Below the pieces are notes generated by a model. That model saw only the letters and a program-made list of their open reading frames with translations. It was not told the origin of the DNA and made no database searches. Position numbers and translations under genes: made by a program. Shown in pieces: positions 17,045 to 27,306 of a DNA stretch of 64,000 nt. The number at the start of each line of letters is the position of its first letter. Position 1 is the first letter of the stretch. Source of the DNA: Polynucleobacter necessarius (GTDB lineage: Bacteria; Pseudomonadota; Gammaproteobacteria; Burkholderiales; Burkholderiaceae); assembly GCF_900096755.1 (NCBI RefSeq), contig NZ_LT615227.1, forward strand, positions 899,515 to 963,514, given 5' to 3'.

Positions 17045-18019
17045 CTACTGCTGATATTTCTTTGCTTGCTCAGCGCACATCATCTTAATAACGCCATCAA
17101 TATCTGTTGGCTTATTCCAGCCTAAAGTTTTAATCGCTTTTTCAGGATTGCCTACGCTAGACACGATCTCGTTAGGGCGGAAGAAGCTCTGCTCAATTTC
17201 CACATATTTTTGCCAATCCAAATCAAAATACTCAAAAGACTTGGCAACAAAATATTTCAAGGATTCTTTTCTGCCGGTAGCAATGACAAAATCATCTGGC
17301 TTTTCGAGTTGCATCATGAGCCACATTGCTTCAACGTATTCTGGTGCCCAGCCCCAGTCACGAGAAATTTCTAAATTACCGAGTTGTAATTTATCGAGCT
17401 GACCCGCTTTAATCTTGGCAGCACCCGTAATAATCTTTTGAGTCACAAAGCGCTCAGGGCGAAGTGGAGACTCATGGTTAAAAAGAATGCCGGTACAGGC
17501 ATACAGTCCATAAGATTCGCGATAACTATTGATGAGCCATTTGGCGGTAGATTTTGCGACGGCGTAAGGGCTACGTGGAGCAAAAGGAGTTTGCTCGTTT
17601 GCTGGCGTATCGCCGGTATCACCAAAACATTCGCTAGAGCCTGCGTTATAGAAGCGCACAGGTTTATTTAACAAGCGAATGACTTCCAAAATATTCAGGG
17701 TGCCAATGGCAATACTTTCAATGGCTTCGACCGGCTGATCAAATGAGAGCCCTACTGAGGTTTGACCAGCAAGGTTATAAATTTCATCAGGGGCAGCCGT
17801 TTGGATGGCATTAAATACGCTTCTTCTAAAGTCGTCAATAGAAACGGAAATTAATTTAACTTGAGAGCGAACACCTACGGTATTGAGGTTGTTGAATGAC
17901 GAGGCCATCACATCACGTGATGAGCCTGTCACTTCATACCCTTTGGATAAGAGATGCTTCGCTAGGTAAGCACCATCTTGGCCGGTAATACCGATAATTA
18001 ATGCTTTTTTAGCTGCCAA
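17045..18019 (-). CDS. GDP-mannose 4,6-dehydratase paralogue (extended SDR)
   Basis: Resembles Gmd, which makes GDP-4-keto-6-deoxymannose. Visible are the NAD motif GITGQDGAYLA near residue 10, the catalytic NAGSSECFGD near 128, the YxxxK motif in [10 protein letters not shown] near 152, and LFNHESPLRPERFVTQKI near 180. At 324 residues it is shorter than the second Gmd of this window (375) and differs in the loop after the Rossmann start (SRDVMASSFNN instead of [12 protein letters not shown]). It may have a related GDP-sugar activity or feed a different reductase, such as one for GDP-rhamnose. It stands alone between convergent nrdR and adk rather than in the polysaccharide region. Confidence 0.78.
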   Translation of the reverse strand: MAAKKALIIGITGQDGAYLAKHLLSKGYEVTGSSRDVMASSFNNLNTVGVRSQVKLISVSIDDFRRSVFNAIQTAAPDEIYNLAGQTSVGLSFDQPVEAIESIAIGTLNILEVIRLLNKPVRFYNAGSSECFGDTGDTPANEQTPFAPRSPYAVAKSTAKWLINSYRESYGLYACTGILFNHESPLRPERFVTQKIITGAAKIKAGQLDKLQLGNLEISRDWGWAPEYVEAMWLMMQLEKPDDFVIATGRKESLKYFVAKSFEYFDLDWQKYVEIEQSFFRPNEIVSSVGNPEKAIKTLGWNKPTDIDGVIKMMCAEQAKKYQQ

Positions 18020-18029
18020 TTTACCGGGC

Positions 18030-18758
<729 letters not shown>

Positions 18759-18808
18759 CTAGGATTATCCCCGAGAATGCATGCTACACAGGGGATCGGG
18801 TGTTTTTT

Positions 18809-19573
18809 CTAGGAATTGGCCAGTAACTGCCTCACCCTTTCGAGGTCCTCGAGGGTGTCAACTCCAGCTGGAGGTGCTTTAGGGGCAATATGGACCGCAA
18901 TACGGTAGCCATTCCAGAGGGCGCGAAGCTGCTCTAGCGCCTCTGCTTGTTCTGGGGGTGCTGGCTCTAAGCGTGTGAAAGCTTGTAAAAAATCGGCCCT
19001 ATAGGCGTAAATGCCCAAATGACGGAGATGCTCTGTATTTTGTGGGGCATCTGCATCCCGTACAAAAGGAATGGGTGCTCTGGAAAAATGCAAGGCCTCG
19101 CCCATGCGGTTGAGAACTACTTTGACCGCATTTGGATTATTGATCTCTGATAAATCTGTGATTGGTACAGCAACAGTGGAGATGGCGCATTGCGAGTGAT
19201 CAGCTAATGTTTGCGCAACTTGATTAATTAACTCCGGTGGAATGAGTGGCTCATCACCCTGGACATTCACGACCAATGCGTTGGCAGGTAACTTCAATAG
19301 TTGCGCCACTTCAGCAATGCGATCGGTTCCAGTGGGGTGATCGGGGCTAGTCAATAAACACTCAATGCGATGTTCATCGCATGCCGCCTGAATTTCTGGA
19401 GAGTCTGTTGCAACCACTACGCTTTGTGCAAGAGATTGTTTGGCGCGCTCAGCAACTCGGATCACCATTGGCTTTCCGCCAATATCAGCAAGAGGCTTAC
19501 GCGGCAATCGTGTAGAACCCAGTCTTGCGGGTATGACAACTAAAAAATCAGGAGCTTTGGAGGTGGCGGTCAT
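18809..19573 (-). CDS. kdsB: 3-deoxy-manno-octulosonate cytidylyltransferase (CMP-Kdo synthetase)
   Basis: Activates Kdo as CMP-Kdo for the LPS inner core. The nucleotide-binding motif VVIPARLGSTRLPRKPLADI is at residues 12-32, with GKPMVIRVAERA following. NVQGDEPLIPPELI near residue 103 holds the metal-binding Asp, and LRHLGIYAYRADFL near 184 is typical of KdsB. The 254-residue length is normal. It is 11 bases downstream of a Trm112-like gene and belongs with lpxK to a lipid A/Kdo cluster. Confidence 0.96.
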   Translation of the reverse strand: MTATSKAPDFLVVIPARLGSTRLPRKPLADIGGKPMVIRVAERAKQSLAQSVVVATDSPEIQAACDEHRIECLLTSPDHPTGTDRIAEVAQLLKLPANALVVNVQGDEPLIPPELINQVAQTLADHSQCAISTVAVPITDLSEINNPNAVKVVLNRMGEALHFSRAPIPFVRDADAPQNTEHLRHLGIYAYRADFLQAFTRLEPAPPEQAEALEQLRALWNGYRIAVHIAPKAPPAGVDTLEDLERVRQLLANS

Positions 19574-19584
19574 GCAGTGGAGTG

Positions 19585-19764
19585 TTAAAGAACTTCGTCA
19601 GCGCTAAGACTGCGCGCTTCGTCAACTAGCATAACAGGCACATCATCGCGAATAGGGTAGGCCAGGCGATCTGCTTTGCAAACGAGCTCATGTTTTTGAG
19701 CATCCAAATGCAGTGGGCTTTTGCACAAAGGGCAAACCAAAATATCGAGTAGACGTTTATCCAT
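19585..19764 (-). CDS. Trm112 family protein (YcaR/UPF0434)
   Basis: A 59-residue protein starting [18 protein letters not shown]. It has the CPLC pair at residues 11-14 and a third cysteine in [20 protein letters not shown], the typical small zinc-ribbon-like fold of Trm112 proteins. In eukaryotes these activate methyltransferases; the bacterial role is not settled. It occupies the conserved slot between lpxK and kdsB. Confidence 0.88.
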   Translation of the reverse strand: MDKRLLDILVCPLCKSPLHLDAQKHELVCKADRLAYPIRDDVPVMLVDEARSLSADEVL

Positions 19765-19850
19765 GATTTTCTATAGTTATCAATGCAGTTGCTTTTATGA
19801 GTATCTGCAGCTGTTTCTGTAGCAGTAAGTGTAGCGCTATCAGAATAGTC

Positions 19851-20948
19851 TTACAGGTTGTATCTATTTGGGTCTGGTCTTTGCAGAATAGATTGAACCC
19901 ATTCCATGAGGCTATCAGGCAGGCTGAGGGATAGCGGTACCACCCAAATTCGATCATCCGTAATACCCGAGCATTTCACGGCATCTTTTTCAGTGATCAG
20001 AATGCGCTCGGCATGGATGTTTGTAAAAAACTGGTTTGTATAGGTAGCGTGATCAGCAAGCGCGATAGTTTTGCCTGCGACACCCTCTTTTAGGAGGGCG
20101 GTAAAAAATCGCTGTGGATTGCCTAAGGCAACTACGGCAGTAATCTTGGTAGGCAAATAGGTGTCGGCAATCTGCGAGAGCGTTTGAGTGTTTGCTGGGT
20201 TGATCAGTTGATAGGCTGCGCCTAGGACGGGCATCAAATGAAAAGCGCGTCGACCCATGAAGTATTCATCGGTAATAGCGCCGGTCAGAGAATTCATTTT
20301 TTCATTACTTACTTCAGTCAGCAAAGTGGCATCGCGATCGCGCGAGGCGGGTTCGCGCAATGGCCCTGCTGGGATCAGAAAGCGATTTCCTTCGCCACGT
20401 CCATCGCGAACTACAAATTCGATATCACGACCACCTTCTCGGGCAGGCCGGCGAGGCAAGCCACTATGCTGCAAACCGTCATCGCTAATGATCACGTTTA
20501 CTTCTGGAGAGTGAGTTAGTAATGCTTGAATACTTTTCTGGCGTTTTGGAAAAATCCAAAGTGGAAATTGGTTGTTAGTGCGTTTTGCAATCAGCACTGG
20601 TTCATCACCAACCAATGCTGGATCGGAATCTGCTAAAACTTGCACGGGCGTTGTTTGCGCATTCGATCCATAACCTCGACTAATAATCCCAGGCCTCCAT
20701 CCGAGTCGTGATAGCTGCTCTGCAAGTGCAATCACAATTGGCGTTTTACCAGTTCCGCCTACCCGAATATTGCCCACAATGATGAGCGGCACAGGAGCAG
20801 GGCGATGTTTAATTAATCCTAAGTCTTGAATCAACTTACGTAATCGCAAAACTAGTCCATAGATATAGGAGGGCGACCAGAGAAAAAGACTAGTAGGGCC
20901 GCGCCTTTCCCAAAACTGAGGTGATTTACGAAAGAAAAATAAAGACAT
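19851..20948 (-). CDS. lpxK: tetraacyldisaccharide 4'-kinase
   Basis: Phosphorylates the lipid A disaccharide at the 4' position on the inner membrane. An N-terminal amphipathic/membrane-associated helix (about 12-38) precedes the P-loop GNIRVGGTGKTPIVIALAEQ near residue 60. ISRGYGS and VISDDGLQHSGLPR further along are classic LpxK motifs, and ITEKDAVKC lies near the C-terminus. The length of 365 is slightly above E. coli. It is preceded by exbB-exbD and followed by the Trm112-like gene and kdsB. Confidence 0.95.
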   Translation of the reverse strand: MSLFFFRKSPQFWERRGPTSLFLWSPSYIYGLVLRLRKLIQDLGLIKHRPAPVPLIIVGNIRVGGTGKTPIVIALAEQLSRLGWRPGIISRGYGSNAQTTPVQVLADSDPALVGDEPVLIAKRTNNQFPLWIFPKRQKSIQALLTHSPEVNVIISDDGLQHSGLPRRPAREGGRDIEFVVRDGRGEGNRFLIPAGPLREPASRDRDATLLTEVSNEKMNSLTGAITDEYFMGRRAFHLMPVLGAAYQLINPANTQTLSQIADTYLPTKITAVVALGNPQRFFTALLKEGVAGKTIALADHATYTNQFFTNIHAERILITEKDAVKCSGITDDRIWVVPLSLSLPDSLMEWVQSILQRPDPNRYNL

Positions 20949-20959
20949 AAAGGCGATCT

Positions 20960-21427
20960 TTATTTCTTGGTTTGACTGCTAAACACAATGTTTGCAAGGT
21001 CGGCATCGCGGGCAGCCTCAAGAGCGCTCATAACTGCTTGATGCGGCGCTCTGGCGTCTGCATCAATATTGACTTGAAGATTATTTGCTGCACCTTTATT
21101 ACTGCTGCTTGCATTGCTTAACTGCATGAGGGCGCTACTAAGTTGTGAACGATCAGTGACTTTGCCATTGATGGCAAAGCGTCCATCACGACTCACGGCA
21201 ATATGAATTTGCTTAGCTTCAGTTTGGCTTTCAGAGCCATTAGCAGTTGGTAAGGTAATAGCAAGTTCTTGATAGCGTGTGAAGGTGGTGGAGATCATCA
21301 AAAAAATCAGCACTACTAACAGAACATCAATAAAAGGAATGGGATTGATTTCAGGTTCTGCAGAAACGGATCCCGCCCCCAGGGAAAATCGCTTCCCTGC
21401 TTTTGGGTGTGTATCTAACCAACTCAT
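20960..21427 (-). CDS. exbD: ExbD/TolR family biopolymer transport protein
   Basis: Single-span inner-membrane partner of an ExbB-type proton channel. The transmembrane helix (about 30-48) contains the essential Asp in PFIDVLLVVLIFLMIS. The periplasmic domain follows, with NLQVNIDADARAPHQAVMSA. It has 155 residues. It overlaps the upstream exbB by four bases (stop/start) and sits before lpxK. No tonB is in the window, so the energised partner is unknown. It is distinct from tolR at 14 kb. Confidence 0.85.
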   Translation of the reverse strand: MSWLDTHPKAGKRFSLGAGSVSAEPEINPIPFIDVLLVVLIFLMISTTFTRYQELAITLPTANGSESQTEAKQIHIAVSRDGRFAINGKVTDRSQLSSALMQLSNASSSNKGAANNLQVNIDADARAPHQAVMSALEAARDADLANIVFSSQTKK

Positions 21428-22065
21428 TGCGTTGATTCAGCTGGATAAAGTTTTTTAAATAACTGGCGAGTAAATTCTTCACACTCGCGTTGACGTTGAT
21501 TTGCAAGTGCGCGTAATCCACGCCAGCTAGCTAACGCAGGAATCGCAATTAATAAACCAAATGCAGTGTTGTAAAGCGCTACAGAAATTCCGTGAGCGAG
21601 TTGTTGTGGGCTACCAGCTGCACCACTAATTGCACCTTGACTGCCAAAAATTTCAATCATTCCCACAACTGTGCCAAATAAGCCGAGTAGAGGTGCAACA
21701 ACAGTGGCAATCGTAGCCAGCGCCCCTAAGTAGCGGTCTAATTTAAGCCAAGTGTTTTGTGCGCTTGCTTGCAGCTCCTCCAACGCAGACTCAGAGTTAT
21801 TACCAGCAGCTTTTTCGCTCAACAGGCAGGCTAATAAGGGGCTTGCTGGTGATAGCTGGGCAAACTCTTTAATCTGCTGCTCAGGTAGCGAATTTTGCTT
21901 AAGTATTTGATTTGCAATGGAAAAATCAGTTTCTAGGCTATCTTTAGGAAATATATGGATTTGCCGTAGATACCAGCTGCGCTCCGAAACAATGGCTAGA
22001 CCAATGATGGGGATGATTAGAAGGGGCCAAATGGGCCAGCCAGCGGATAGTAAGATGGAGTACAT
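21424..22065 (-). CDS. exbB: MotA/TolQ/ExbB proton channel family protein
   Basis: Inner-membrane proton channel paired with the ExbD-like protein. Transmembrane helices are seen at about 7-25 (GWPIWPLLIIPIIGLAIV), 108-130 (IATVVAPLLGLFGTVVGMIE) and 155-178 (ALYNTAFGLLIAIPALASW). The GLFGTVVGMIEIF motif matches the ExbB/TolQ family. It is 213 residues long. Its location upstream of lpxK is a conserved betaproteobacterial arrangement; the physiological substrate is not evident. Confidence 0.85.
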   Translation of the reverse strand: MYSILLSAGWPIWPLLIIPIIGLAIVSERSWYLRQIHIFPKDSLETDFSIANQILKQNSLPEQQIKEFAQLSPASPLLACLLSEKAAGNNSESALEELQASAQNTWLKLDRYLGALATIATVVAPLLGLFGTVVGMIEIFGSQGAISGAAGSPQQLAHGISVALYNTAFGLLIAIPALASWRGLRALANQRQRECEEFTRQLFKKLYPAESTQ

Positions 22066-22379
22066 AAGCTCAGTACTTTAGCTGAATTAAAAAGCCTGTT
22101 TCGGAAAGATAGCCTGTAGATAACTCTGTGCAAAACTTTTCAGCAGTTTCGCCGTAAGTCCTTGATTGATGGTGGGCGCGGGTTGATGGGGTCTAAATCT
22201 CCCCTGGGTGGTTCGGTTAAATATCCTTATAAATCAACGGCTTAATATTGAGTTGTTGGATTTATGAGACGTTTCGGGTCAGTAATTACTTACTTTTAGG
22301 CGTTCAACCAAGAGCGAATATGCTTCTGTGGATATTTATTGGCCTCTAAGCCAAATGGAATTGTAGAAAACGAGAAAAA
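22066..22379. other. intergenic region between divergent exbB and xseA
   Basis: A gap of 314 bases between divergent genes. I find no ORF with a convincing start site, no RNA gene and no strong terminator. A weak 5-bp hairpin (TTGGC...GCCAA, 22339-22354) lies close to the xseA start. It presumably holds the promoters of both genes. Confidence 0.5.
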
Positions 22380-23596
22380 ATGTCGGAAATATCCAAGGAA
22401 ATACTTAGTGTTGGCGATCTAAACCGCGCCATTGCAGCTTCTTTAGAAGACCGCTTTCATACTGTTTGGGTTAGCGGGGAGATTCCCAACTTCAAGGCCT
22501 ATGACAGTGGGCATTGGTATTTCTCGCTCAAGGATGAAGAAGGTCAAATCCGCTGTGTGATGTTTCGAGGTCGCAATGGGCAGGTAGGTTTCATGCCGCA
22601 ATCCGGTGATTTGGTCGAGGTCAGCGCCAGTTTAGGAATGTATGTACCGCGAGGTGACATTCAACTCACCATTCAAACTTTGCGACGTGCAGGTATGGGC
22701 GGCTTGTATGAGGCGTTTTTAAAGCTCAAAGCCAAACTTGCTAAAGAAGGCTTATTTGACGAAGAGCGCAAGCGAGATATTCCGAGTCACCCTAGATCGA
22801 TCGGCATCATCACATCACCACAGGCTGTAGCTTTAAAAGATGTGTTGAGTACATTAGCATAGCAAGACGTGCGCCGCATATTCCGATTGTAATTTATCCA
22901 ACCTTAGTGCAAGGACCAGATGCGCCTGCGGGAATCATCTCTGCGCTGAAGGCTGCCAATCAAGAAAATGCAGTTGATGTCATTTTGATGGTGCGCGGCG
23001 GCGGCAGCATTGAAGATCTTTAGGCGTTTAATGATGAGCAGTTAGCTTATGCAATTGCTCAGTCTGACATTCCAGTGGTGAGTGGCGTTGGTCACGAAAC
23101 AGATTTCACGATCGCTGATTTTGTTTCTGATCTCAGGGCGCCAACACCAACAGGTGCTGCTGAACTGGCAGCACCACGTCGAGATCAAATGTTGCAAGAG
23201 TTGGATGCCATCATGCAAGCGCTGTTAGCGCGCATCAATCAACGTGTAGAGCGTGAAGCACAAACCCTAGATCAACTAGCCTTGTGCTTAAGTCATGCAT
23301 TACCTAATCCAGATCGTATGCGGGAACAAATCACAAACTGGCAACAACGCTTAAATCAAGCGTGGTCAGTACGTATGGAGAATTGGAAGCGCAGTCAATC
23401 TCACTTCCAGTCGCAATTGGAGATGCTCAACCCTCAAAGAACTTTAGAGCGTGGATATGCAGTGATTTTGAAAGAAGACAAGGCGACGTTACAGGCTGTA
23501 CGCAATCCAGCAGAGCTCAATACTGAGAATACTTTCCAGATTCGTCTGGCTGAAGGTCAGGTTGATGTGGAGTTTTCTGAGGTGAAACAAAAATAA
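22380..23596 (+). pseudogene. xseA: exodeoxyribonuclease VII large subunit, disrupted
   Basis: XseA with XseB degrades single-stranded DNA. The OB-fold N-terminus ([27 protein letters not shown]) and the start of the catalytic domain ([20 protein letters not shown]) are intact up to 22862. There a 5-bp tandem duplication (TAGCA at 22855-22859 and 22860-22864) shifts the frame. The next frame continues RRAPHIPIVIYPTLVQGP, but at GGGSIEDL the expected tryptophan codon TGG is TAG (23021-23023). It then resumes AFNDEQLAYAIAQ and VSGVGHETDFTIADF to a normal C-terminus. Two independent lesions, neither in a homopolymer, suggest a true pseudogene. Confidence 0.88.
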
Positions 23597-23624
23597 GTCG
23601 CGCTGTGAATGGGGCAATTAAGTT

Positions 23625-24662
23625 CTAAAGAATATTAGGCTCAATCTCTAAACTCACACCAAAATCTGTGCGCACTTTATCTTGAATGCATTTAGCAAGA
23701 CCAATAATGTCTTGCGCTGTCCCGCCACCATGGTTCACTAATACCAAGGCTTGATTTTCATAAACGCCGACCTTACCCATGCGCTGTCCTTTAAAGCCGG
23801 ATTCATCGATGAGCCACCCTGCAGCAAGCTTCCGTTTGCCGGGAGCATCTGGATAAGAGACTAGGTTTGGAAATTTCCGTAGCAACGTTTCATATTGTTC
23901 ATTGGGAACAATTGGGTTCTGAAAGAAGCTACCTGCATTACCAATGACTTTGGGATCAGGCAATTTATGAGTACGAATCTTGCAGACTGCCAAAAAGATT
24001 TCTTCAGCAGTAGGATTTATATTGCTAGCAAATTGCTTTGCTAAATCCGCGTAATGGATTCTTGCTTGCCATTTTTTTGGAATTCTAAAAACAACCTTTG
24101 TGACAATAAAGCGATGGGGATTTTGCTTAAAGTAGCTATCGCGATAACCAAATAAGCAGGCCTTGTTCTCGAGGGTGACAAAGGCATTGCTTTTTGTATC
24201 AAAAGCTTCAACCGATTCAATGTAGTCTCCTACCTCAATGCCATAGGCACCAATGTTCTGAATGGGTGCGGCGCCAACCGTACCCGGAATGAGGGCGAGG
24301 TTTTCAAGGCCAGGCAAGTCCTGATCTAAAGTCCAACTAACAAACTGATGCCAATTCACACCGCCGCCCACGGCGATCAGAGTCTCATCATCATTGGAGG
24401 CAACGATTTTCTGATCAGCAATATTCATCAGTAGGGTGGCACCCTGGAGTAATTGCGGCAGGATGACATTACTGCCACCCCCTAATACATGCCATGGCAT
24501 TTTTTGTTCGGTAATTTGCGTCACGATCGCGGGGATTTGTTCAGCGCTGGTGATCTCATAGGCAAACTCGGCCTGGGCATCAAACCCAAAGGTATTGCGC
24601 TCCCGAAGACCCATATTAGGGGTCAATTTAGGGGTTGAGGAAGCCTGCGCAGGGGAGTTCAT
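23625..24662 (-). CDS. murB: UDP-N-acetylmuramate dehydrogenase (UDP-N-acetylenolpyruvoylglucosamine reductase)
   Basis: Flavoenzyme making UDP-MurNAc from UDP-GlcNAc-enolpyruvate. The FAD-binding segment WHVLGGGSNVILP is near residue 57, followed by IPGTVGAAPIQNIGAYG near 126. The catalytic serine is in GNAGSFFQNPIV near 242, with AAGWLIDESGFKG near 280. It is 345 residues long, the E. coli type-I form. It converges on the broken xseA with a 28-base gap and diverges from yajQ. Confidence 0.96.
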   Translation of the reverse strand: MNSPAQASSTPKLTPNMGLRERNTFGFDAQAEFAYEITSAEQIPAIVTQITEQKMPWHVLGGGSNVILPQLLQGATLLMNIADQKIVASNDDETLIAVGGGVNWHQFVSWTLDQDLPGLENLALIPGTVGAAPIQNIGAYGIEVGDYIESVEAFDTKSNAFVTLENKACLFGYRDSYFKQNPHRFIVTKVVFRIPKKWQARIHYADLAKQFASNINPTAEEIFLAVCKIRTHKLPDPKVIGNAGSFFQNPIVPNEQYETLLRKFPNLVSYPDAPGKRKLAAGWLIDESGFKGQRMGKVGVYENQALVLVNHGGGTAQDIIGLAKCIQDKVRTDFGVSLEIEPNIL

Positions 24663-24739
24663 GCCACAATCTTATTCGAATGTGCGCCAAATACGCAGAT
24701 AATTACCAAATTACCTCAGAAGATTAATAAGGAGTAGAA

Positions 24740-25225
24740 ATGCCCTCATTTGACGTTGTATGCGAACCGGATATGGTTGAGCTTAAGAATGCGATTGAAC
24801 AGTCCAACAAAGAAATCAGCAACCGCTTTGACTTTAAGGGTTCTGATAGCCGTGTAGAGCAAAAAGACGAAGCGCTCATTTTGTTCGGCGATGATGATTT
24901 CAAATTGGGTCAAGTGCGCGATGTGTTGATTAATAAAATGGCAAAGCGCAATGTGGATGTGCGTTATCTCAAAGATGACAAAACAGAAACCATTGGTGGT
25001 GATAAGCGCAAGCAAACTATGAAGATCCAAAAAGGCATTACTTCAGAGTTATCTAAAAAAGTAGTGCGCATCATCAAAGATAGCAAGATTAAAGTGCAAG
25101 CCAGTATTCAGGGTGACGCAGTACGTGTTGCGGGCGGTAAGCGTGATGACTTGCAAGAAACCATGGCATTGCTCAAAAAGGAAGTAACAGAAGCTCCATT
25201 AAGCTTTAATAATTTCCGTGACTAA
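24740..25225 (+). CDS. yajQ: YajQ family nucleotide-binding protein
   Basis: Small cytoplasmic protein of the UPF0234/DUF520 family. Members have been reported to bind nucleotides, including cyclic-di-GMP in Xanthomonas. The protein starts [20 protein letters not shown] and has [32 protein letters not shown] and [20 protein letters not shown], which are family hallmarks. It has 161 residues. A GGAG ribosome-binding site precedes the ATG. The stop overlaps the xerD start by eight bases. Confidence 0.94.
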   Translation: MPSFDVVCEPDMVELKNAIEQSNKEISNRFDFKGSDSRVEQKDEALILFGDDDFKLGQVRDVLINKMAKRNVDVRYLKDDKTETIGGDKRKQTMKIQKGITSELSKKVVRIIKDSKIKVQASIQGDAVRVAGGKRDDLQETMALLKKEVTEAPLSFNNFRD

Positions 25226-26153
25226 TGTTGCCGCCAAAGAAACTGTTGCTATAGCTCCAGCAAGCCAAGAAGCGATTGAACGCTTTTGTGATGCTTGCTG
25301 GCTAGAAGACGGCCTGGCTCAAAACAGCCTAGCCGCTTACCGCAGAGACTTATTGCTTCTCGCACAATGGCTCTATAAAAATCATCAGTCTGATCTGTAT
25401 GCGGTGACTGAGAAAGATCTCACCGCTTACATTGCGCACCGTCGCGCTGATAAAGCCACAACAGCCAATCGACGTCTAACCGTTTTTAAGCGCTTCTATC
25501 GTCATGCCTTACGCATCAATTTAGTCAAGAGTGATCCGTGTATAGGTCTGCGCGCTGCTAAGCAAGCAATGCGCTTTCCTAAAACATTGAGCGAAGACCA
25601 GGTGACTGCTTTGCTTAATGCGCCTGATATTGAAACCCCTTTAGGATTGCGCGATCGAACGATGTTGGAGTTGATGTACGCCAGCGGCTTACGCGTTTCA
25701 GAAATTGTTTCTCTCAAGACTGTTGCGCTCGGATTGAACGAAGGTGTGGTGCGAGTGATCAACGGTAAGGGTGGTAAAGAGCGTTTAGTGCCATTTGGTG
25801 GCGAAGCAGGTCAGTGGTTAAGAAGATATTTGGCGGATGCCAGAACACCGCTTCTTGAAGGCAAGACTACTGATGCGGTATTTGTTGGGCGCCATACTGG
25901 TACCGGTTTAACGAGGCAGGCATTTTGGGCTTTGATTAAGCGCTATGCAACGATTGCCAATATTCCAGCGGCCTTATCTCCTCACACCTTGCGACATGCG
26001 TTTGCCACCCATTTACTCAACCATGGTGCTGATTTACGGGTGGTGCAGCTTCTTTTGGGGCATGCAGATATCTCTACAACACAGATTTATACCCATGTGG
26101 CTAGAGAGCGCCTCAAATCGATTCATCAACAGCACCATCCGCGTGGCTCATAA
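25218..26153 (+). CDS. xerD: site-specific tyrosine recombinase XerD
   Basis: Resolves chromosome dimers at dif together with XerC. The N-terminal SAM-like domain (about 12-105) has [17 protein letters not shown]. The catalytic domain has all active residues: Arg in [10 protein letters not shown], Lys in [40 protein letters not shown] with the nucleophilic Tyr. It starts at GTG 25218 inside the yajQ end. The C-terminus ([15 protein letters not shown]) matches XerD rather than XerC. The length of 311 residues is slightly above E. coli. Confidence 0.93.
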   Translation: MTNVAAKETVAIAPASQEAIERFCDACWLEDGLAQNSLAAYRRDLLLLAQWLYKNHQSDLYAVTEKDLTAYIAHRRADKATTANRRLTVFKRFYRHALRINLVKSDPCIGLRAAKQAMRFPKTLSEDQVTALLNAPDIETPLGLRDRTMLELMYASGLRVSEIVSLKTVALGLNEGVVRVINGKGGKERLVPFGGEAGQWLRRYLADARTPLLEGKTTDAVFVGRHTGTGLTRQAFWALIKRYATIANIPAALSPHTLRHAFATHLLNHGADLRVVQLLLGHADISTTQIYTHVARERLKSIHQQHHPRGS

Positions 26154-26202
26154 GCCATTGCCAAACCGATACGAAACTTGCAGAAGTGATTAAGATACCA
26201 GC

Positions 26203-26835
26203 ATGACCTTAAGCCTAGATCTATTACTGATTCCTATTGCCTACCTCATCGGCTCGATTTCGTTTGCGGTGGTTGTGAGCAAGTGCATGCGTTTGCCTGA
26301 TCCCCATTCCTATGGATCAGGTAATCCTGGTGCGACAAACGTATTACGTACTGGCAATAAATTAGCGGCCGTCCTTACCTTAATTGGCGACGCCCTAAAA
26401 GGTTACTTTGCAGTGATGTTGGCTAGAGTGATTTTAGGAGACCAGTCACTTACCTCTACTTTAGATTCATGGGTTTTGTGTGGTGTAGTCCTGGCAGTTT
26501 TCTTGGGACACCTATTCCCAATATTTCACGGCTTTAAAGGCGGCAAAGGCGTTGCTACTGCATGCGGAATTTTGTTCGGTGTTAATTGGATCTTAGGCGC
26601 TGCAACTCTAGGCACCTGGATCATTGTGGCAACCTTTATGCGCTATTCCTCTTTGGCAGCTTTAGCAGCTGCTGTATTTGATCCAATCTATTTTGTCTTT
26701 CTCTTTGGCTTTCAGCCGATGGGTATTGCCTTATTGATTGTGTGCTTCCTTTTAATCTGGCGTCATCGCAGCAATATCCGTAATTTGATGAATGGCACAG
26801 AGAGTCGTATTGGTTCTAAAAAGAATCCAAAATAA
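26203..26835 (+). CDS. plsY: glycerol-3-phosphate acyltransferase PlsY
   Basis: Integral membrane enzyme that transfers the acyl group from acyl phosphate to glycerol 3-phosphate, starting phospholipid synthesis. Motif 1 is in [20 protein letters not shown] near residue 35 and motif 2 in [15 protein letters not shown] near residue 108. The third is in [20 protein letters not shown] near 186. Five or more hydrophobic helices are visible. It is 210 residues long. Confidence 0.95.
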   Translation: MTLSLDLLLIPIAYLIGSISFAVVVSKCMRLPDPHSYGSGNPGATNVLRTGNKLAAVLTLIGDALKGYFAVMLARVILGDQSLTSTLDSWVLCGVVLAVFLGHLFPIFHGFKGGKGVATACGILFGVNWILGAATLGTWIIVATFMRYSSLAALAAAVFDPIYFVFLFGFQPMGIALLIVCFLLIWRHRSNIRNLMNGTESRIGSKKNPK

Positions 26836-26862
26836 GTTTTACCTTTTAAAAAGACAATCAAT

Positions 26863-27234
26863 ATGACCATCGCCTATGCATGCATTCTCTTTATGGGTCT
26901 ATTCCCTTATGTAGCTGCTGGCATTGCTAAGAAGGGCTTTGAAGGCTACGACAACAGCATGCCGCGGCAATGGCTTGCTAAGCAAACAGGATTTAGGGCG
27001 CGTGCCAATGCAGCTCAAGCAAACCTCTTTGAATCCTTACCTTTCTTTTTTGCAGCGGTCATCATTGCCCATATCGCAAATGCACCCCAGGTAAGGATCG
27101 ACCTTCTAGCCATCGGGTTTGTTGTTGCACGCATTGCCTATTTAGTTTGTTATGTTGCCAATTGGCCAACTACCAGATCAATTGTTTGGCTTGCAGGCAT
27201 TGCTTGTGTGGTGGCTATGTTTTTTCAGATCTAG
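26863..27234 (+). CDS. MAPEG family membrane protein
   Basis: A 123-residue protein with four hydrophobic segments and the MAPEG-like stretch ARANAAQANLFESLPFFFAAV followed by ARIAYLVCYVANWPTTRSIV (each seen within residues 45-105). The family includes microsomal glutathione transferases, but the bacterial member here has no known substrate. It follows plsY by 27 bases and may be cotranscribed. Confidence 0.82.
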   Translation: MTIAYACILFMGLFPYVAAGIAKKGFEGYDNSMPRQWLAKQTGFRARANAAQANLFESLPFFFAAVIIAHIANAPQVRIDLLAIGFVVARIAYLVCYVANWPTTRSIVWLAGIACVVAMFFQI

Positions 27235-27306
27235 AAACCAGCAACTAAAAAGCAAAACTACTAATTAGCAATACGAGACATATAAAAAATTATTGAGACC
27301 AACCCT

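Noticed and set aside
19757..19957. Minus-strand ORF of 66 codons between lpxK and the Trm112-like gene
   Set aside because: It overlaps the end of lpxK and the start of the Trm112-like gene in another frame, with no recognisable product.
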